NCBI GenBank assembly: GCA_006176705.1
Contig: QRFJ01000046.1
Span: 3,024,545 to 3,088,544, forward strand
DNA: 64,000 nt
Direction of reading: 5' to 3'
From: Cocos nucifera
Lineage: Eukaryota > Streptophyta > Magnoliopsida > Arecales > Arecaceae
Shown here: positions 1 through 12,000 of the stretch, piece by piece
Layout: each line of letters starts with the position of its first letter
How positions within the stretch are numbered: position 1 is the first letter of the stretch
Notes under the pieces: model-generated
Seen by the model: only the letters and a program-made list of their open reading frames with translations
The model's database searches: none
What the model was told of the DNA's origin: nothing
Translations under genes and position numbers: made by a program

Positions 1-344
1 CCTAGCAGAATCTGATCAAGTACATAGGCAACTCCGTCAGCATACATGTTATGGCTGACAAATTGATAAGAAATCTATATGAAAACTTTTCACTAGAACT
101 GCATGTAAAAATTCTAATATGTATGCTTTAATTAATTTATTTTTATTATTTATTTATTATAGATATGATAGCTGGATCATCCACCAGACCAGCTACGGTT
201 ATGAAAGGCCATATATAATCCTAGGAGGACTGGTGATTACTTAGATTCTAGGTTGCGACACAGATTGCGGTAAGAATTTCAAACTATATTTGTTAAGTTG
301 TTACAAGATTTGATATGCAATTTAGAACTTATGAATTTTTGAAT

Positions 345-700
345 ATTATAGGCGGATTATGTGGAGTACATTGTTGTGCAGTACGGTGATGACCCATCCT
401 ACTCAGCCTCTCGTTGATCTTAAGAGATGGCTTAGGATTACCGTAGGAGTGAGTAGGAGTCGGATTATATGATTCGATCATAGCTTCGACCCTCCAGCAA
501 TTTGATACTCTTTGGCATCCTCATAAATCTCGACATCTCATACTTGGAGTGATGTGTAGGTAGAGAAGGTTGTGCAGAGGCTTCTGAATAAGCGACCTCA
601 AAGCTTTCGGGATGCCATCCGCGATACGATTGTGAAGATTCTCTGAGATCTGTAGCCGCACGACCAGCTAGACTCGTTGTTTCAGCCATCATATCAGGTA
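345..700 (+). pseudogene. Possible remnant of a plant Ptta/En/Spm-type element protein
   Basis: A plus-strand frame reads EYIVVQYGDDPS near 362-400. This resembles the tract before a YGDDPSTHP-type motif in proteins often carried by plant En/Spm elements. The frame then shifts and meets stop codons within 30 codons, so nothing here is translatable. The assignment depends on a short motif and on lying inside a CACTA end, and is tentative. Confidence 0.3.
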
Positions 701-1254
701 ATTCTATTAGTAAACTTTATTATTTATTTTAAATTTTCATATTTAGAAACTTCACATATTTAGGCTTTAGTTGGAAAAAAGGATATAGGGGCTAAAAATT
801 TAATTTAACCATTCAATTGATGAGCCAGAAATATCTATAGCTCTGTATTATTGAATAAAATATATAAAAATAATTTATTTGAGAATCGAAGGAGTATATC
901 AAAAGATATACCTCCATATCGAAAGATACTTCTTTGTATCAAAATTTATTAACAATATTTTATTTTTTTATTTTAGGATGCTGGGATATCTAGCTTTTAT
1001 CCACTAGCTGTTGGAGAGGAGCAGGAGGATAACGAGAGGATCTAACTTGATTTTCTTTAATTTTGATGTATCATATATTTTTTTTGATACTGCTTAAAAA
1101 ATATATAATTTATATTTTTAATATAATATGATTATTTTTTTTATTTATAATTATCATATTATCTTTGTATTTTAATTATAATAGATGTTAGAAATTATAA
1201 TTGATTATAATTAATTAAAATAGATTTTAAAAAATATTTTTATATTTTTTTAAA

Positions 1255-1638
1255 AAAATTAACTATTATCGATGGCTAAAGTCTTTACTAATAATAAAAT
1301 ATTATTATTATTTTTAAATATAATATTAACTATTATCGATGAAATTAGAGATGGCTTAAACCATCGCTAATATTATTTATGATGAAATTAGCGACAAAAA
1401 AATCATTACTAATTATTTTTATTTTTTAATATTTAATTTAAAAATTTAAAAATAAATAGCAATGCAATATAGCTGTCACTAATGTCGTTATTAATAATCA
1501 TTATTAGCAATGGCTAAGTAATCTATCGCTAATAGTCGAAATTAGTGATAAGATTTTTTCCAACCATCTATTAGCAATGGCAAAACACATATTAGTGATA
1601 GCAATTAGCCATTGCTAATAGTCTAATTTTTTATAGTG
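1255..1638. repeat. CACTA subterminal repeat array and terminal inverted repeat
   Basis: At least eight degenerate copies of an 11- to 12-base motif (ATTAGCAATGG and its reverse complement, some with CG in place of CA) are spread over 380 bases. Several sit as head-to-head pairs. This density just inside a CACTA terminus is characteristic of En/Spm-type elements. Confidence 0.6.
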
Positions 1639-2059
1639 TTAGGAGATAAATAAGTAAGAATCTAGGTATTATTTTTAATGATTAATTCTATCTCATTATT
1701 TATAGCCTTGTTTCAGAAGGGAGCTTTAGGAGAGCTCATAGCATTTTGTTAAGTTATTGGTATTTCTTTAATCATAAAGGTGATTAATTCTTCACCGAAA
1801 CTCTTTATAGTTCTAGCTCTTTTGCTCCTTCTAAATTCAAGCGAAAGATTAGATTCTATAAGATTATGATCAAGTAGAGAAGTAGAAAGATGATTTGATA
1901 AAAAGCTAGAAGTAGAAGATTTTGATAAATAGTTAGATGTTTGACTAGAAATTTGAATTTTGAAAGAAAAGATATTATCAAAGAAAGTTGCATCTCTAGA
2001 TTCAATGATAGTATCATTTGAGATTCTATTAATTTCATAATTAACTATTAGAAATCCAT

Positions 2060-2790
2060 AAATGTTGCTATCATAGGAATATCCTATAAAGACAGCATCT
2101 ATAGTTTTAGTTCTAATCTTCTTTCTTTTGGGTTTAGAGATTCGGACCTTTGCTAGACACCCTCACACTTAGAAGTAACTTAGCCTAGGTGCATGCCCCT
2201 TCCAAAGTTCATATGAAGCTTTCTCATTATCCTTAGGTGAAATTCTAAGATATAACAAGCTGATAAAAGAGCGTCTCCTCACAAGCTCTGAGATATACCA
2301 AAACTTATGATTATGTCATTGACCAAGTCTGGTAGGGTTTGATTCTTTTGCTCAACCATGCTAATAGATTGAGATGAGTGTGGAGCTATGATGTCATGAA
2401 TTATTTTATGCTCTTCATAGAATAAAATAAATTTATTTGAAGTATATTCACGTCTTCTATCAAACCTTATTATCTTAATATTTTTATCTTATTAGTTTTT
2501 AGCCTTAGCCTTATAAATCTTGAATTTATTAAGAACTTCATCTTTGATCTTCAAGATATAGGGGTAATTATATTTGGAGAAGTCATCTATAAAAATCATA
2601 AAATATTAACTTTCTCCTCTGATTGGTCCACTATTTAAGTTGCAAACATTAATATGAATAAGTTTTAACTTTTGAATGTTCCTAATTGAGATAGATTTGA
2701 AAGACTTTTTTGGTACAGATTTCACATTTAATGCAATGATCGATTTTGAAGATTAAATTTAAATTGGATATCTTTAAGATGGACTTATGA
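2060..2790 (-). pseudogene. copia integrase core, decayed
   Basis: Minus-strand frames spell a copia integrase core in pieces. They include an FIDDFSKY-like start around the first catalytic Asp, IIRFDRRREY around the second, and a region with SISMVEQKN around the third, followed by MRKLHMNFG and a cysteine-rich tail. Several in-frame stops and at least two frame changes break it. It lies between the gag part (higher coordinates) and the RT start (lower coordinates) of the same relic. Confidence 0.5.
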
Positions 2791-3985
2791 TTTATATGAC
2801 CTAGTCTACCATGCCATACATCATAAGATTTAGTATTCATCACATGAGATTGAGTGGAGAAAAAGAAAGACTTTCATTAATTGAAAGAAATAGCACATTA
2901 ATCTTGAAGAGACTCTTAGATACAAAACCTTTTCCAATAAATATTTCTCCTTTGGAATTACAACTTTATTTGACTTTTGCACAACTTCAAACCTAATTAT
3001 ATCAACAATGATCCACTTATTAGGTATCCACGAATCTTGGGAACGTGCTGAACACCTTGTAGAGCTAGCGTCTTTTCAGATGTTAGTCTTAGCTTAATAG
3101 TTTCAATCCCTAGCACATTGATAGACATCCAGTCTCCTATAGCTCCACTTTCTCCATTTGAATCTTAATAGGAACAAAACTAATTTTGAGAAAGTAATGT
3201 TAACAGTATGTACAAAATTAGTTACTTATCTAAAGATAGTGTTTGTGAAGATCCAGTCTATATCATATTGATTTGAGACTTGAGCTAGTTCTACTGATCC
3301 TTGTAAGTGGTGAGCAGAACCTTCCATTATTATTTTTCTTATTCCATTTTGGTTGATTGTGTTTAAGTTTACCTTTAGGACCTTTATCCTTAGGCTTAAA
3401 ATTCCTTCCCTTAGGTGTAAAGTTATGGTTTTGAAATTGTCTAGGTTAATGGCCCTTAAAATTATGATTTTTGTTTTTAGAATCAACCTCAATTAAGTTA
3501 ACTTTGGTTTGTAGCTGATTTTCTTTAGCCTCTCTAAGTAAGTGTTGGTCTTTTATTCTAATGGATTGGATAATTGATTTAAGACTAAATGTTCCTTGGG
3601 TTCTCCTAAGTTATTGGGCAAACTTAGACCACGAAAGTGGTAACTTATCAATTAGATACGTGATTTGGTAATTTTCACCAAACATGGAACCATCGGCTCC
3701 CATGGATATAATTTTGAAATTGATGGATTTAGTCATTGATAGGGATATTATCTACCATCTTATAATTATTAAGGTCTATAATGATAAACCTTTGAACACC
3801 TTCGTTATCTCTAATATAGGCATTTTTTAAGGTATATCAAAGATTTCTAGTAGTCTTATACTTTCTATAGGTTTTATGTAATTCATCTGAAAGACAACTA
3901 AGAATTTTAAACCTATAATGGAACTTAATTTTCTCCAAAGATTTGTCCAATATAGGTTGAGTATCTGATGATTTATAAGAGGATC

Positions 3986-4219
3986 TTATCTAAAGATAAG
4001 GAGGATTTTCTCTATTATAGATATGAGGTCTAGAATTATGAGCCGAGCTTCTAGATGTTCTTGCCATCTAATAAATCTTGAGCTATGAAATTTTTTAGGC
4101 TTGAGATTAAAAGCATTATTACTATCCATTCTAAGAGATTTAGAAGTGGGAATTAGAGTAGAAAAGATAAAATAAATGAGCTGCAAAAGAAATTCAAAAA
4201 TTCTACCCAGTATTTCCAT
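3986..4219 (-). pseudogene. copia gag N-terminal fragment
   Basis: This is an open stretch of 77 codons on the minus strand. From residue 31 it reads MDSNNAFNLKPKKFHSSRFI followed by RWQ, the pattern of the copia gag N-terminus (a leucine-lysine-phenylalanine segment, then a small loop, then RWQ). The preceding 30 residues are hydrophobic read-through of leader DNA. The frame ends at 3986, where the next gag segment continues in another frame. Confidence 0.5.
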
Positions 4220-4259
4220 GATTTTGAATATCTTTTAGAATTGTTTTAACCTTCCAAAT

Positions 4260-5077
4260 TGTTAGATTTAATTAGAACCAACAAAATGATCTATTGATAG
4301 AAATGATAACAATTTAGTAAATAAATTTCTAGGAAAGAACAAGACTATTCCAACAATAAATTAAGCTTTGATTTGTAGAATGCTAGCTAGTTTTAATTCA
4401 AATAGGTAAATAAAATAAATTATGTACTACTTAGATTTAATTGGATTAGCACTCCGTTAATTTTTTAAATATAATATGAAGAAATACACCACAGAATGTT
4501 GGAACATAATTTATAAAATATTTTGAAAGCTAACAATTTTTTTTTTTATAGAAAATTAATAAATTAACTTATAGAAGATAATAAAATCAAAATTAAAAGT
4601 TCAAAAGCATGCACGGTACTATCTTAAGATGTATTTTCATTCCTTGTGAAGAAAAATCCAAAAATACTATCTCAAGATACCATCGAAATCCTCATAGTAC
4701 GAAAATGATCGTAGAAAAGATTGATGAAGATTCTTTCAATACTATGAAAAAAAAATATTATAATAAAAAATATAAATTTTAAAATTTATAAATTAATTAA
4801 ATTTTGATTTAGTTTGATTCGTGCATATATATATTAAAATTTTTCTTTTAAATCTCCTCCAACGTCCCTAAAGACTTAGGCAAACTCTTTTCTCATAAAA
4901 AAAGGCTCAAATAATTTTTTCACTCTCGATGTGGGACTAAAACATCTCATTTAAAATGATATAAAAAAAATTTTTAGAAAAAAAATTATTAAAAAAATTT
5001 TAAATTTTCAAATTCAAATTTCTCTTCAATAATGTATGTGTATATATATATAAGAGGCACGTCGATGAATAGATTTG
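4260..5077. other. AT-rich intergenic stretch, possibly old LTR sequence
   Basis: I see no gene here. The stretch adjoins the 5' side of the minus-strand copia relic and may hold its decayed LTR. A tract near 4925-4955 (TTCACTCTCGATGTGGGACT) is of a kind often seen in plant LTRs and repeats. No LTR partner is visible in the window. Confidence 0.3.
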
Positions 5078-5413
5078 GTTGCATTCGATGGGAATAAGGA
5101 AGAATAGGCATCATGTAATTTTATATTTTAGATAATTATTGATTTGATAGATGAGTTTAATCACTTACAAATTGAGAAGGATAAAATAGCATTTCAAAAA
5201 TATTACATAATAAATGTATTCTCAATGAAAAATGAGTGAAAAATAAATATTTCTTCTCTATCCTTCTAATCCACTCATGCCGTATAATTTAAAAATAATT
5301 TATAATTTACATATGTGGAAACATATAATAGTTTAGCACTTTATTACTCCTCTAAAAATTATTCTATTTAATTTAACTAATTTATTTTTTTTATTCAACC
5401 GAACGCAGCGTTT
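5078..5413. mobile_element. Possible MITE
   Basis: About 335 bases of AT-rich, non-coding DNA lie between imperfect inverted ends. The left end reads GGTTGCATTCGATGGGAATAA. The right end, on the reverse strand, reads CGCTGCGTTCGGTTGAATAA. About three quarters of the terminal 20 bases agree by eye. A clear target duplication was not found, so this remains a weak call. Confidence 0.3.
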
Positions 5414-7600
5414 GTCAGCCATAATCAGAAGCAAGTGGAAGAACACGGAAGGCGCGTAAACGGCAGCAGGACTAGACCGAGGATTAGATAGAAGTGATAG
5501 ACGCAAAAGAAAGCCTCAAGCGTAAATAAACGGTGGAAGTACATAAGAGGGAGAGACGTATGGACGTATGACATACGAAAGAGAGAGAGTTAGAGAGAGA
5601 GAGAGAGGGGGGGGGGGGGGCCGAAGTGTCGGTTCTCAGCTTTACAACCCATTGTTCCACCCACATCCTTACACGCGACGTTGATACTTTACCATCATAT
5701 TGTTAACTAATTAATTAGAAGTAGCATAAAAATAAGTACATACATAAATATTTTCCAGTTCCACAACCAATGCCTGTGGTACTTAAAACCCAAACCTTAT
5801 TTGGCAAAAAGGGAGAACTCCCCGCCTTACCTTTTATTTGAACCCCTGAGAAGATTCCACAATGGTCGACAGGGGAGCCTCTGGCTGCTCCCTCGGGAAC
5901 TCAAAACCAATCCAACTCCAATCCAGCAAACAATCCAGCTTAGATTTGTACCTCCCCTTTTGCTGCATCAGTGAAACCCGCAGCAGCCCCTCCGTAGCGC
6001 TGTAGCCCAGCAGCCTTGTAGCGTAGCACAAAAGAGAGGCAAGGAGAGAGAAAGAATGGCACGGCTTCCAAGGCATATCACAGTCACCTGTCCTTATCTG
6101 GCTACACATGTCTATCTCTTTATCTCCTCTTCGGTAGGTCAATTGCCGAGATACGTCTCTCTTTATCTCTGATTCCGTAGGTCAATTTAAAGGGTAGCGC
6201 TCGCTTTATAGGACATGCATGGGTTTGTGAGACCCTCCTGGAGGACAAGATGTATTGCAGGGCAGGTACCGTGAAGTTGTTTGTGGTTGGGGTCCTTGCA
6301 TTGGATTTTTCTTTGGTGGGGGTGGTGGGGTGGGGTGTTTTGGGTACGAGCTAGGTGCTGAGCCCAACTAAATTCTCCGGAAAGTTAAAGCTACGTAGAT
6401 CAGCAGCCAAAATGTTGCTCAATTCAGATGGAACAGAAGTGGGACTGTCAATATATTGTGTGGGAGAGGAGGGTGCATGGGAGCTAGGCTTCCTTGCGAT
6501 TCCATGACCCAACTAAACTACTCCATACGAAGGGTGAAAAAATCAATCAACTTGGTAAATGTTTTGTTGAAATATAAATAAAATACTTATCCACTTTATT
6601 AGGAAACATTTGAGGGTTTGAGGAAGGGAAATGTTGCTGTGCTACATATGAATTTTCAAAGATGAAAAAATTAATGAAGATCAGTCAAATATAACCTCTA
6701 GTAAGTAAAATTGCATTTACGCTTTTATATACCGCTTTTATTTTTTTGAGGGGGTAGAAATTTAAATACCGGTTTTAGCTACTGACCAGATACCTTCATG
6801 AGCCAACATATTCTAGATAAGTCCGGGCATATGCCCTGGATAACATTAAAATAATGGCTTTATGTTATTTATAATAATATAGAAAAAGCAAATTGTTGTT
6901 ATAATAGGTAATGATTCAATCATTTTCAAATTTGTGTAAACTCTCTCTAAAAAAATTTATATCATTCAATTTTTTTTATGCAAGTAATAATTTTAAAAAA
7001 TATTAATATCATTATAGCATAAATAATGATCTTTATTTATATAGTTATATCATTTTTTTTAAATTTTGAATATTTTTTTTTCCAAAAATAGTAGTTATAT
7101 CGTAGCTCCTATTCGATAATTTGACAGAAGTCCATAATCTCCAATTTGGGTATCCTGTAACACGCTCGCTTGAGTAGAACCTGCCCGCCATCCTATTCAA
7201 ACATGGCAACCCATCCAACAGTTACTAGTTCTCGTGGACTTTGACCGGCAGCCACCGTTACCAAGTTCGCTGCGCTTCTCATCGACATAGTTTCATCAGA
7301 ATCAAAGCGGTGACGTTTTTATAAGTACTGTAGTAGGTGATGGCACCTGAGAACTTCCTGCCATAATAAATTGAAGAATCTCATTTATTATAAAACAAGA
7401 ATTCTAGCTAAAATCCTATAGAGAGAGAGAGGGAGGGGGGGGGGGGGTGTGCAGCGGCAGCCTCTGTGCCTCCTGCAAGACATATCTATAGTGGGGCCAG
7501 AGAACGAAACCCAAGAACCCAAAGCAAGCTAGCACAAGGCCAAGGCGGGTGCGCAGAGAGAGAGAGAGAGAGAGAGAGAGCCTACTCTCATTTGTTTATT
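5414..7600. other. Intergenic region upstream of the AIL gene
   Basis: No gene was recognised. Two purine runs stand out: GA repeats ending in a G-run at about 5579-5621, and a similar run at about 7421-7447. A minus-strand open stretch at 5834-6142 (102 codons) shows no family resemblance. The distal part presumably holds the AIL promoter. Confidence 0.45.
7554..7580 (+). repeat. GA microsatellite
   Basis: About 13 uninterrupted GA units lie just upstream of the predicted AIL transcription start. A CT run of about nine units follows at 7681-7699, inside the predicted 5' leader. GA/CT tracts are common in plant core promoters and leaders. Confidence 0.9.
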
Positions 7601-7608
7601 ATTATTCT

Positions 7609-7617
7609 TATATAAAA
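7609..7617 (+). promoter_or_regulatory. Candidate TATA box of the AIL gene
   Basis: TATATAAAA lies 236 bases before the chosen ATG, directly after the GA microsatellite. It would give a leader of about 200 bases that carries the CT run at 7681. No transcript evidence is available. Confidence 0.4.
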
Positions 7618-7844
7618 TCCTGCAGAGAAGGTCAAGCCATGATACCAAGTTTAATCTCCCCCACCGCCTCGTTCTTGGGGTCTCTCTCTCTCTCTCTCGC
7701 GGAAGTCTGAAGGGAGGGAAGGGACAAAGCAATAGAGCTTGCTTTGGAGTTTGAGCAGCCGATGGAGATCGAGTGAGATCCCTATTGAACTTCTCATCAT
7801 TTCTCCCTTGGTTTCTGAGTTGGCTCTTTTAGGCTCTCCGTCTG

Positions 7845-9049
7845 ATGGAGATGAGCAGCTGGCTTGGCTTCTCTCTGTCCTGTAAAGGAGAGAGCTCCCG
7901 CTGCTGTGATGAGGGGTTTGGAGGTGGGGCAGAGGGAGGTGGTGATGGTGGAGAGGTGGGCTTTCATCATCCCTGGGCTGGTATGCCTCTGCGCTCAGAT
8001 GGCTCCATCTGCCTCATGGAGCTTCCCCTTAGGCCGCCGCCTCCTCCTCGTGGTGCCTCAGGTACCTAGAAGAAATAAAGCCTTTTTCCCTTCTCTTTTA
8101 TTTGTTACTTTTTTCTTTTTGATTTATTTGTTACTTGTTTCACCATTTGCTGACTGTTCATCTTGTGCTATGTATTGGTGCCGTGTTTTGTATGGTGAAC
8201 TTCTATTTGGTTGTGTTTTTTGAGCTCTTCATAACCCATCTTTTAGCTTTTTTGTGATATATGTATCGATCATGGTCCTGAAGTTGGTGTAAGCGCGTGC
8301 TATTATTCTTTGCAAGTTTGAACTGATGATCTCTCTCTCTTGCTCGCTCGCTTTTCGCTTAACAGCTTGAACTGATATACTGAAGATAGTTTTCCCCCTC
8401 GATATATATATAGTCGTATTTCTTATTTGTTGTTGTGGATCATGTTGTCTTTTTGTTTAAACCTCCATTTGATTTGGCCTTCTAGCTCGTTACAAACACA
8501 TCTTTTGGCTTCTGTGGATTTGGTCCTTGGGTGAACGCAGGTGTGTTATGTGTTTGCCTAAAAATTCACTCTAAATTTCTTACTAAAAGGACGAATTTAG
8601 TCTAGTCTTGAATGTTTCTATTTTGTGTAGCTATGTTGCTAACCGTGCCAATTGGCTCCTGTGGCTCTTCGTAACCCATCTTTTGGTTTAATATGGTTTC
8701 TGTTTTTGTGTTGTCATAAATGAGTTTTGTTGCTTTATTCAAGCTTATTTCAAGAGTTTTCTTTCCTACTTTTTTGTTAAAGATAAAAGGCGGTCATGTA
8801 GCTCAAGTTGTTTAATTTTCGTGTTATAGTTATTAATTAATTAGGACCTATAATTGGGCCCTTTAGGCTCTATGACCCCTTATTAGTTTCTCTGAGGTAT
8901 TGGCGGTAGCGTTACTTTGGCTATGTTTTCTGGCCCTTGAGCTAGATCAACTTAGAGGAGCGCTAAATTGTAATTTACACAATTACACCACCATTTTTTT
9001 TTTTTTGTGCGTGCGTGCGTGTGCTTTTTGTTTTTTGGGGGGTGGTTTG

Positions 9050-9080
<31 letters not shown>

Positions 9081-12000
9081 GGGGGGGGGGGGGTGTGCTG
9101 CATTTTATTCTTTTGGCACCCCTTCTCTTTTGTCTACACCAACTTTTTTTTGGGTGGGGGGTGTTGGTGCATTTTATTCTTTTGGCACCCCTTCTCTTTT
9201 GTCCCACTGCTTTTAGTCCTCTTCTGGCGTCTTCCCCCATCCTTTCTTTCAGTTTCCATTATGTCTGTTTTCTGTAGTTTTACAAATTTTCTTTGTACAT
9301 TTAAAGCTTTATCCATCCATTTTTGCAACATTTTTGTCTCTATTGTTTTTAGGTGGAATTCATTATAGAAATATATAATTAACGAGGGATGAAGGAGTGT
9401 AAATGAGAGTTAAATGAATGTCTTTCTTGGTGTTCAAACTTTTTCAAATTTTGTCGTGCCTCTTCTGGTTTCTCGTGTTTTACTCCATAGGTTGGTCTTT
9501 TTGTCACACGCCGAATTGTGGAAAAGAATGATGCATAACTATTACCTTTTTTCTTTTACCATGTGTAGAATCGTAGAAAATAATAATGCATAACTATGTC
9601 CATTTTATATTTTATAGTATGCTCTTTTTTTTCTTTGGTTGGGGTGGGGCTTTACAGATTGGAGATATGGGAGTACCATAGCCACGGCATCCACCAGCTC
9701 AAACCAGCAAGGGGAAAGGCCAAAGCTGGAGGATTTTTTGGGTGGTTATTCGGAGAATGCCAATGAAGAGAACCAAAGCCACCATCCGGTCTCCAACTAC
9801 CATGACATGTACTACCAAAGTCCTGATGGTCCTGGAATCAATGTCAATATGCCCCCATCCTTCAGCACTGACGAAACCAGAACAGAAGAAGACATCCACA
9901 ACTCTTATCATTTCCTCCAAGCTTTTCACCAACCGAACCATTCTTTCCAAGAAATCCCCACCCTCAAGCCTCAATTCCTTGTACCCAGCTCTAACTCCAA
10001 CCCCAACCCATTTTCCAATTCGATGTACAATGGGGGCATGGATGGCTCAACCTCTATATCGGGAATTAAGTCTTGGCTCCGACAAAACCAATATGTCCCG
10101 GAGAAACAATTGGCCGAGTCAAGTGAGTGCAACATCCAATGCTTAACCCTTTCCATGAGCCCTGGCATGCATTCTGTGTCAAGCGAAATGGTGCCGGTGA
10201 GTTCATCTCCTGCAGCTGCTGTTGGACCGAAGTGCCCGAATGCCAAGTCTGCCAGTCGAGAGCCAGTTCCTCGCAAGTCTATCGAGACCTTTGGGCAAAG
10301 GACCTCTCAGTATAGAGGAGTTACAAGGTGGGCTTGTGTTGGAAAATTATAATTGAATAATATTTTGTAGAACTTGATGATTCCCGTAAGTCATTTGCCT
10401 ATGTTAGCTAATGCTATAAAATCACTGTTATCTTGTAGGCATAGATGGACAGGAAGATATGAAGCACATTTATGGGATAATAGTTGTAGGAAGGAAGGTC
10501 AGACAAGAAAGGGAAGGCAAGGTATAGAAACCGCTGTAAATCCGCTTAGCTATAAGTGTCTGTTGAATCAGTAAATTATCTATTTTGAGTGTTATGGGGA
10601 GTGTTCCAACTATTATATTTCTCATATTTTCTTCTATTGCGTTTGTTTGATTCCATATGGTGCTGCCACTCCATTTGAGCAGTTTATTTAGGTAAGGATA
10701 CAGACCACACTGATGTGGATTTTGTGAGATGTGCTGAGGTTGTCTTTTGAGTTCCCTCTCATGTTTGTGTTGATCTCTGTTCTTTATGCTTATGCTTTTG
10801 GTAAGGGGGATATGATAAGGAGGAAAAGGCAGCAAGGGCATATGATTTGGCTTCTTTGAAGTACTGGGGTCCCGCAGCTCACATAAATTTTCCAGTAAGT
10901 GGCGTGATCTTACTCTCTCCCATCTTATCTCTGTGCTTAATGGGATTCTTTTTGTAGCGCTGCTATATATGACTCTTTTGTTCCCTTATCATAACCGTTA
11001 TTAGCTGAGCACCTATGAGAAGGAGCTCGAAGAGATGAAGCACATGACGAGACAAGAGTTTGTAGCCAACTTAAGAAGGTTTAATTATTTCTCTAATTAA
11101 TTCTGTACCTCTTAATTCTCCGTGCTTAATTTCACAAAAAAAAAAAAAAAAGTATATTGTTGTTCGGGTAAGAAAGCTTATTTCTCTTTAATTTACTTGT
11201 ACATTTTTGTATAATTATTTTCTTCCGTTTCTGTTGTGTAGGAAAAGCAGTGGATTTTCTAGAGGGGCATCTGTTTACAGAGGGGTGACGAGGTCCTGTC
11301 AATTCCAACTTTTATATCGAAGTGCACTTTATCGCTTTTTTGCAGCTTTTATCGCCAATCCCGGTCATGCTATCATAGAACCCGCTCTCTCTCTCTCTCT
11401 CTCTCGTTGTTGTGTTCTTTCACATCTTTTTGTTTTGGTTTTTTTATTTTGTTTTGTTTTTTGTTTTTTTTTTTTTTTTTTGAGGAAAAAAAAAAAGAAA
11501 AAAAGGAGGAAATAAGATGCTTTCACTCTCACATCTTTTTGTTATGTTCATAGGCATCACCAACATGGAAGATGGCAAGCTAGAATAGGGAGGGTGGCGG
11601 GGAACAAAGACCTGTACCTTGGAACATTCAGTGAGTCTCTCCATGCATGCAATACCTCTGTACAAGTGTTCTTTTTTTGAGCAAAATGGTGAAACCATGA
11701 AACCACCTTCAGCATTTCATTGATAAGTAAAATGAAACCCCTATAAAAATAATCATGTAACACCTACTTGTCTTGTTCTCTGTTCTACAACGCTTATTAT
11801 TATTATGTGCTATCAAGTGTTATCTTGCCCTATTAAGGATGATTTGAAATTCTAAACAACCGAATCTATTTGTGGTCCTTAATCGTAAATGAGATTGCAG
11901 CCTTTTTTTAAAGAAATATTGCTAATTGTGGCACTTCTCCTGTTCATTCTCTATTAGCTTATTTAGCATAGTAGCTCTCCTTGTACTTGTGAATTGTTTT

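Larger units (their letters stand above)
1..1638. mobile_element. CACTA (En/Spm-type) DNA transposon, right part only
   Basis: The element ends at 1638 with the outward-reading terminus CACTATAAAAAATTAG (reverse strand). It is followed by TTA at 1639-1641, a plausible 3-bp target duplication. The terminal 350 bases carry many copies, in both orientations, of a short motif built on ATTAGCGATGG/CCATTGCTAAT, as expected for the subterminal repeats that bind the element's accessory protein. The left end lies outside the window, so the duplication cannot be confirmed. The neighbouring sequence from 1642 is minus-strand copia coding sequence that stops at this boundary, which supports an insertion. 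Confidence 0.62.
1639..4260 (-). mobile_element. Ty1/copia retrotransposon relic, interrupted by the CACTA element
   Basis: Read on the minus strand, the order is gag, pre-integrase, integrase, integrase-RT linker, then the start of reverse transcriptase, which is the copia gene order. The gag start (MDSNNAFNLKPKKF) is near 4129. Integrase-like text runs through about 2700-2160, including GPIRGESKYFMIFIDDFSKY and a VEQKNQTL-type region. Near 1750-1645 a frame reads SPKAPFWNKAINNE-like and NNTWILTYLSP, the usual approach to the copia RT domain, and it ends exactly at the CACTA boundary. Stops and frameshifts are scattered throughout. No LTR was recognised with confidence on the right. Confidence 0.6.

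Noticed and set aside
5834..6142. Minus-strand 102-codon open frame upstream of AIL
   Set aside because: No recognisable domain, and no promoter or splice evidence.
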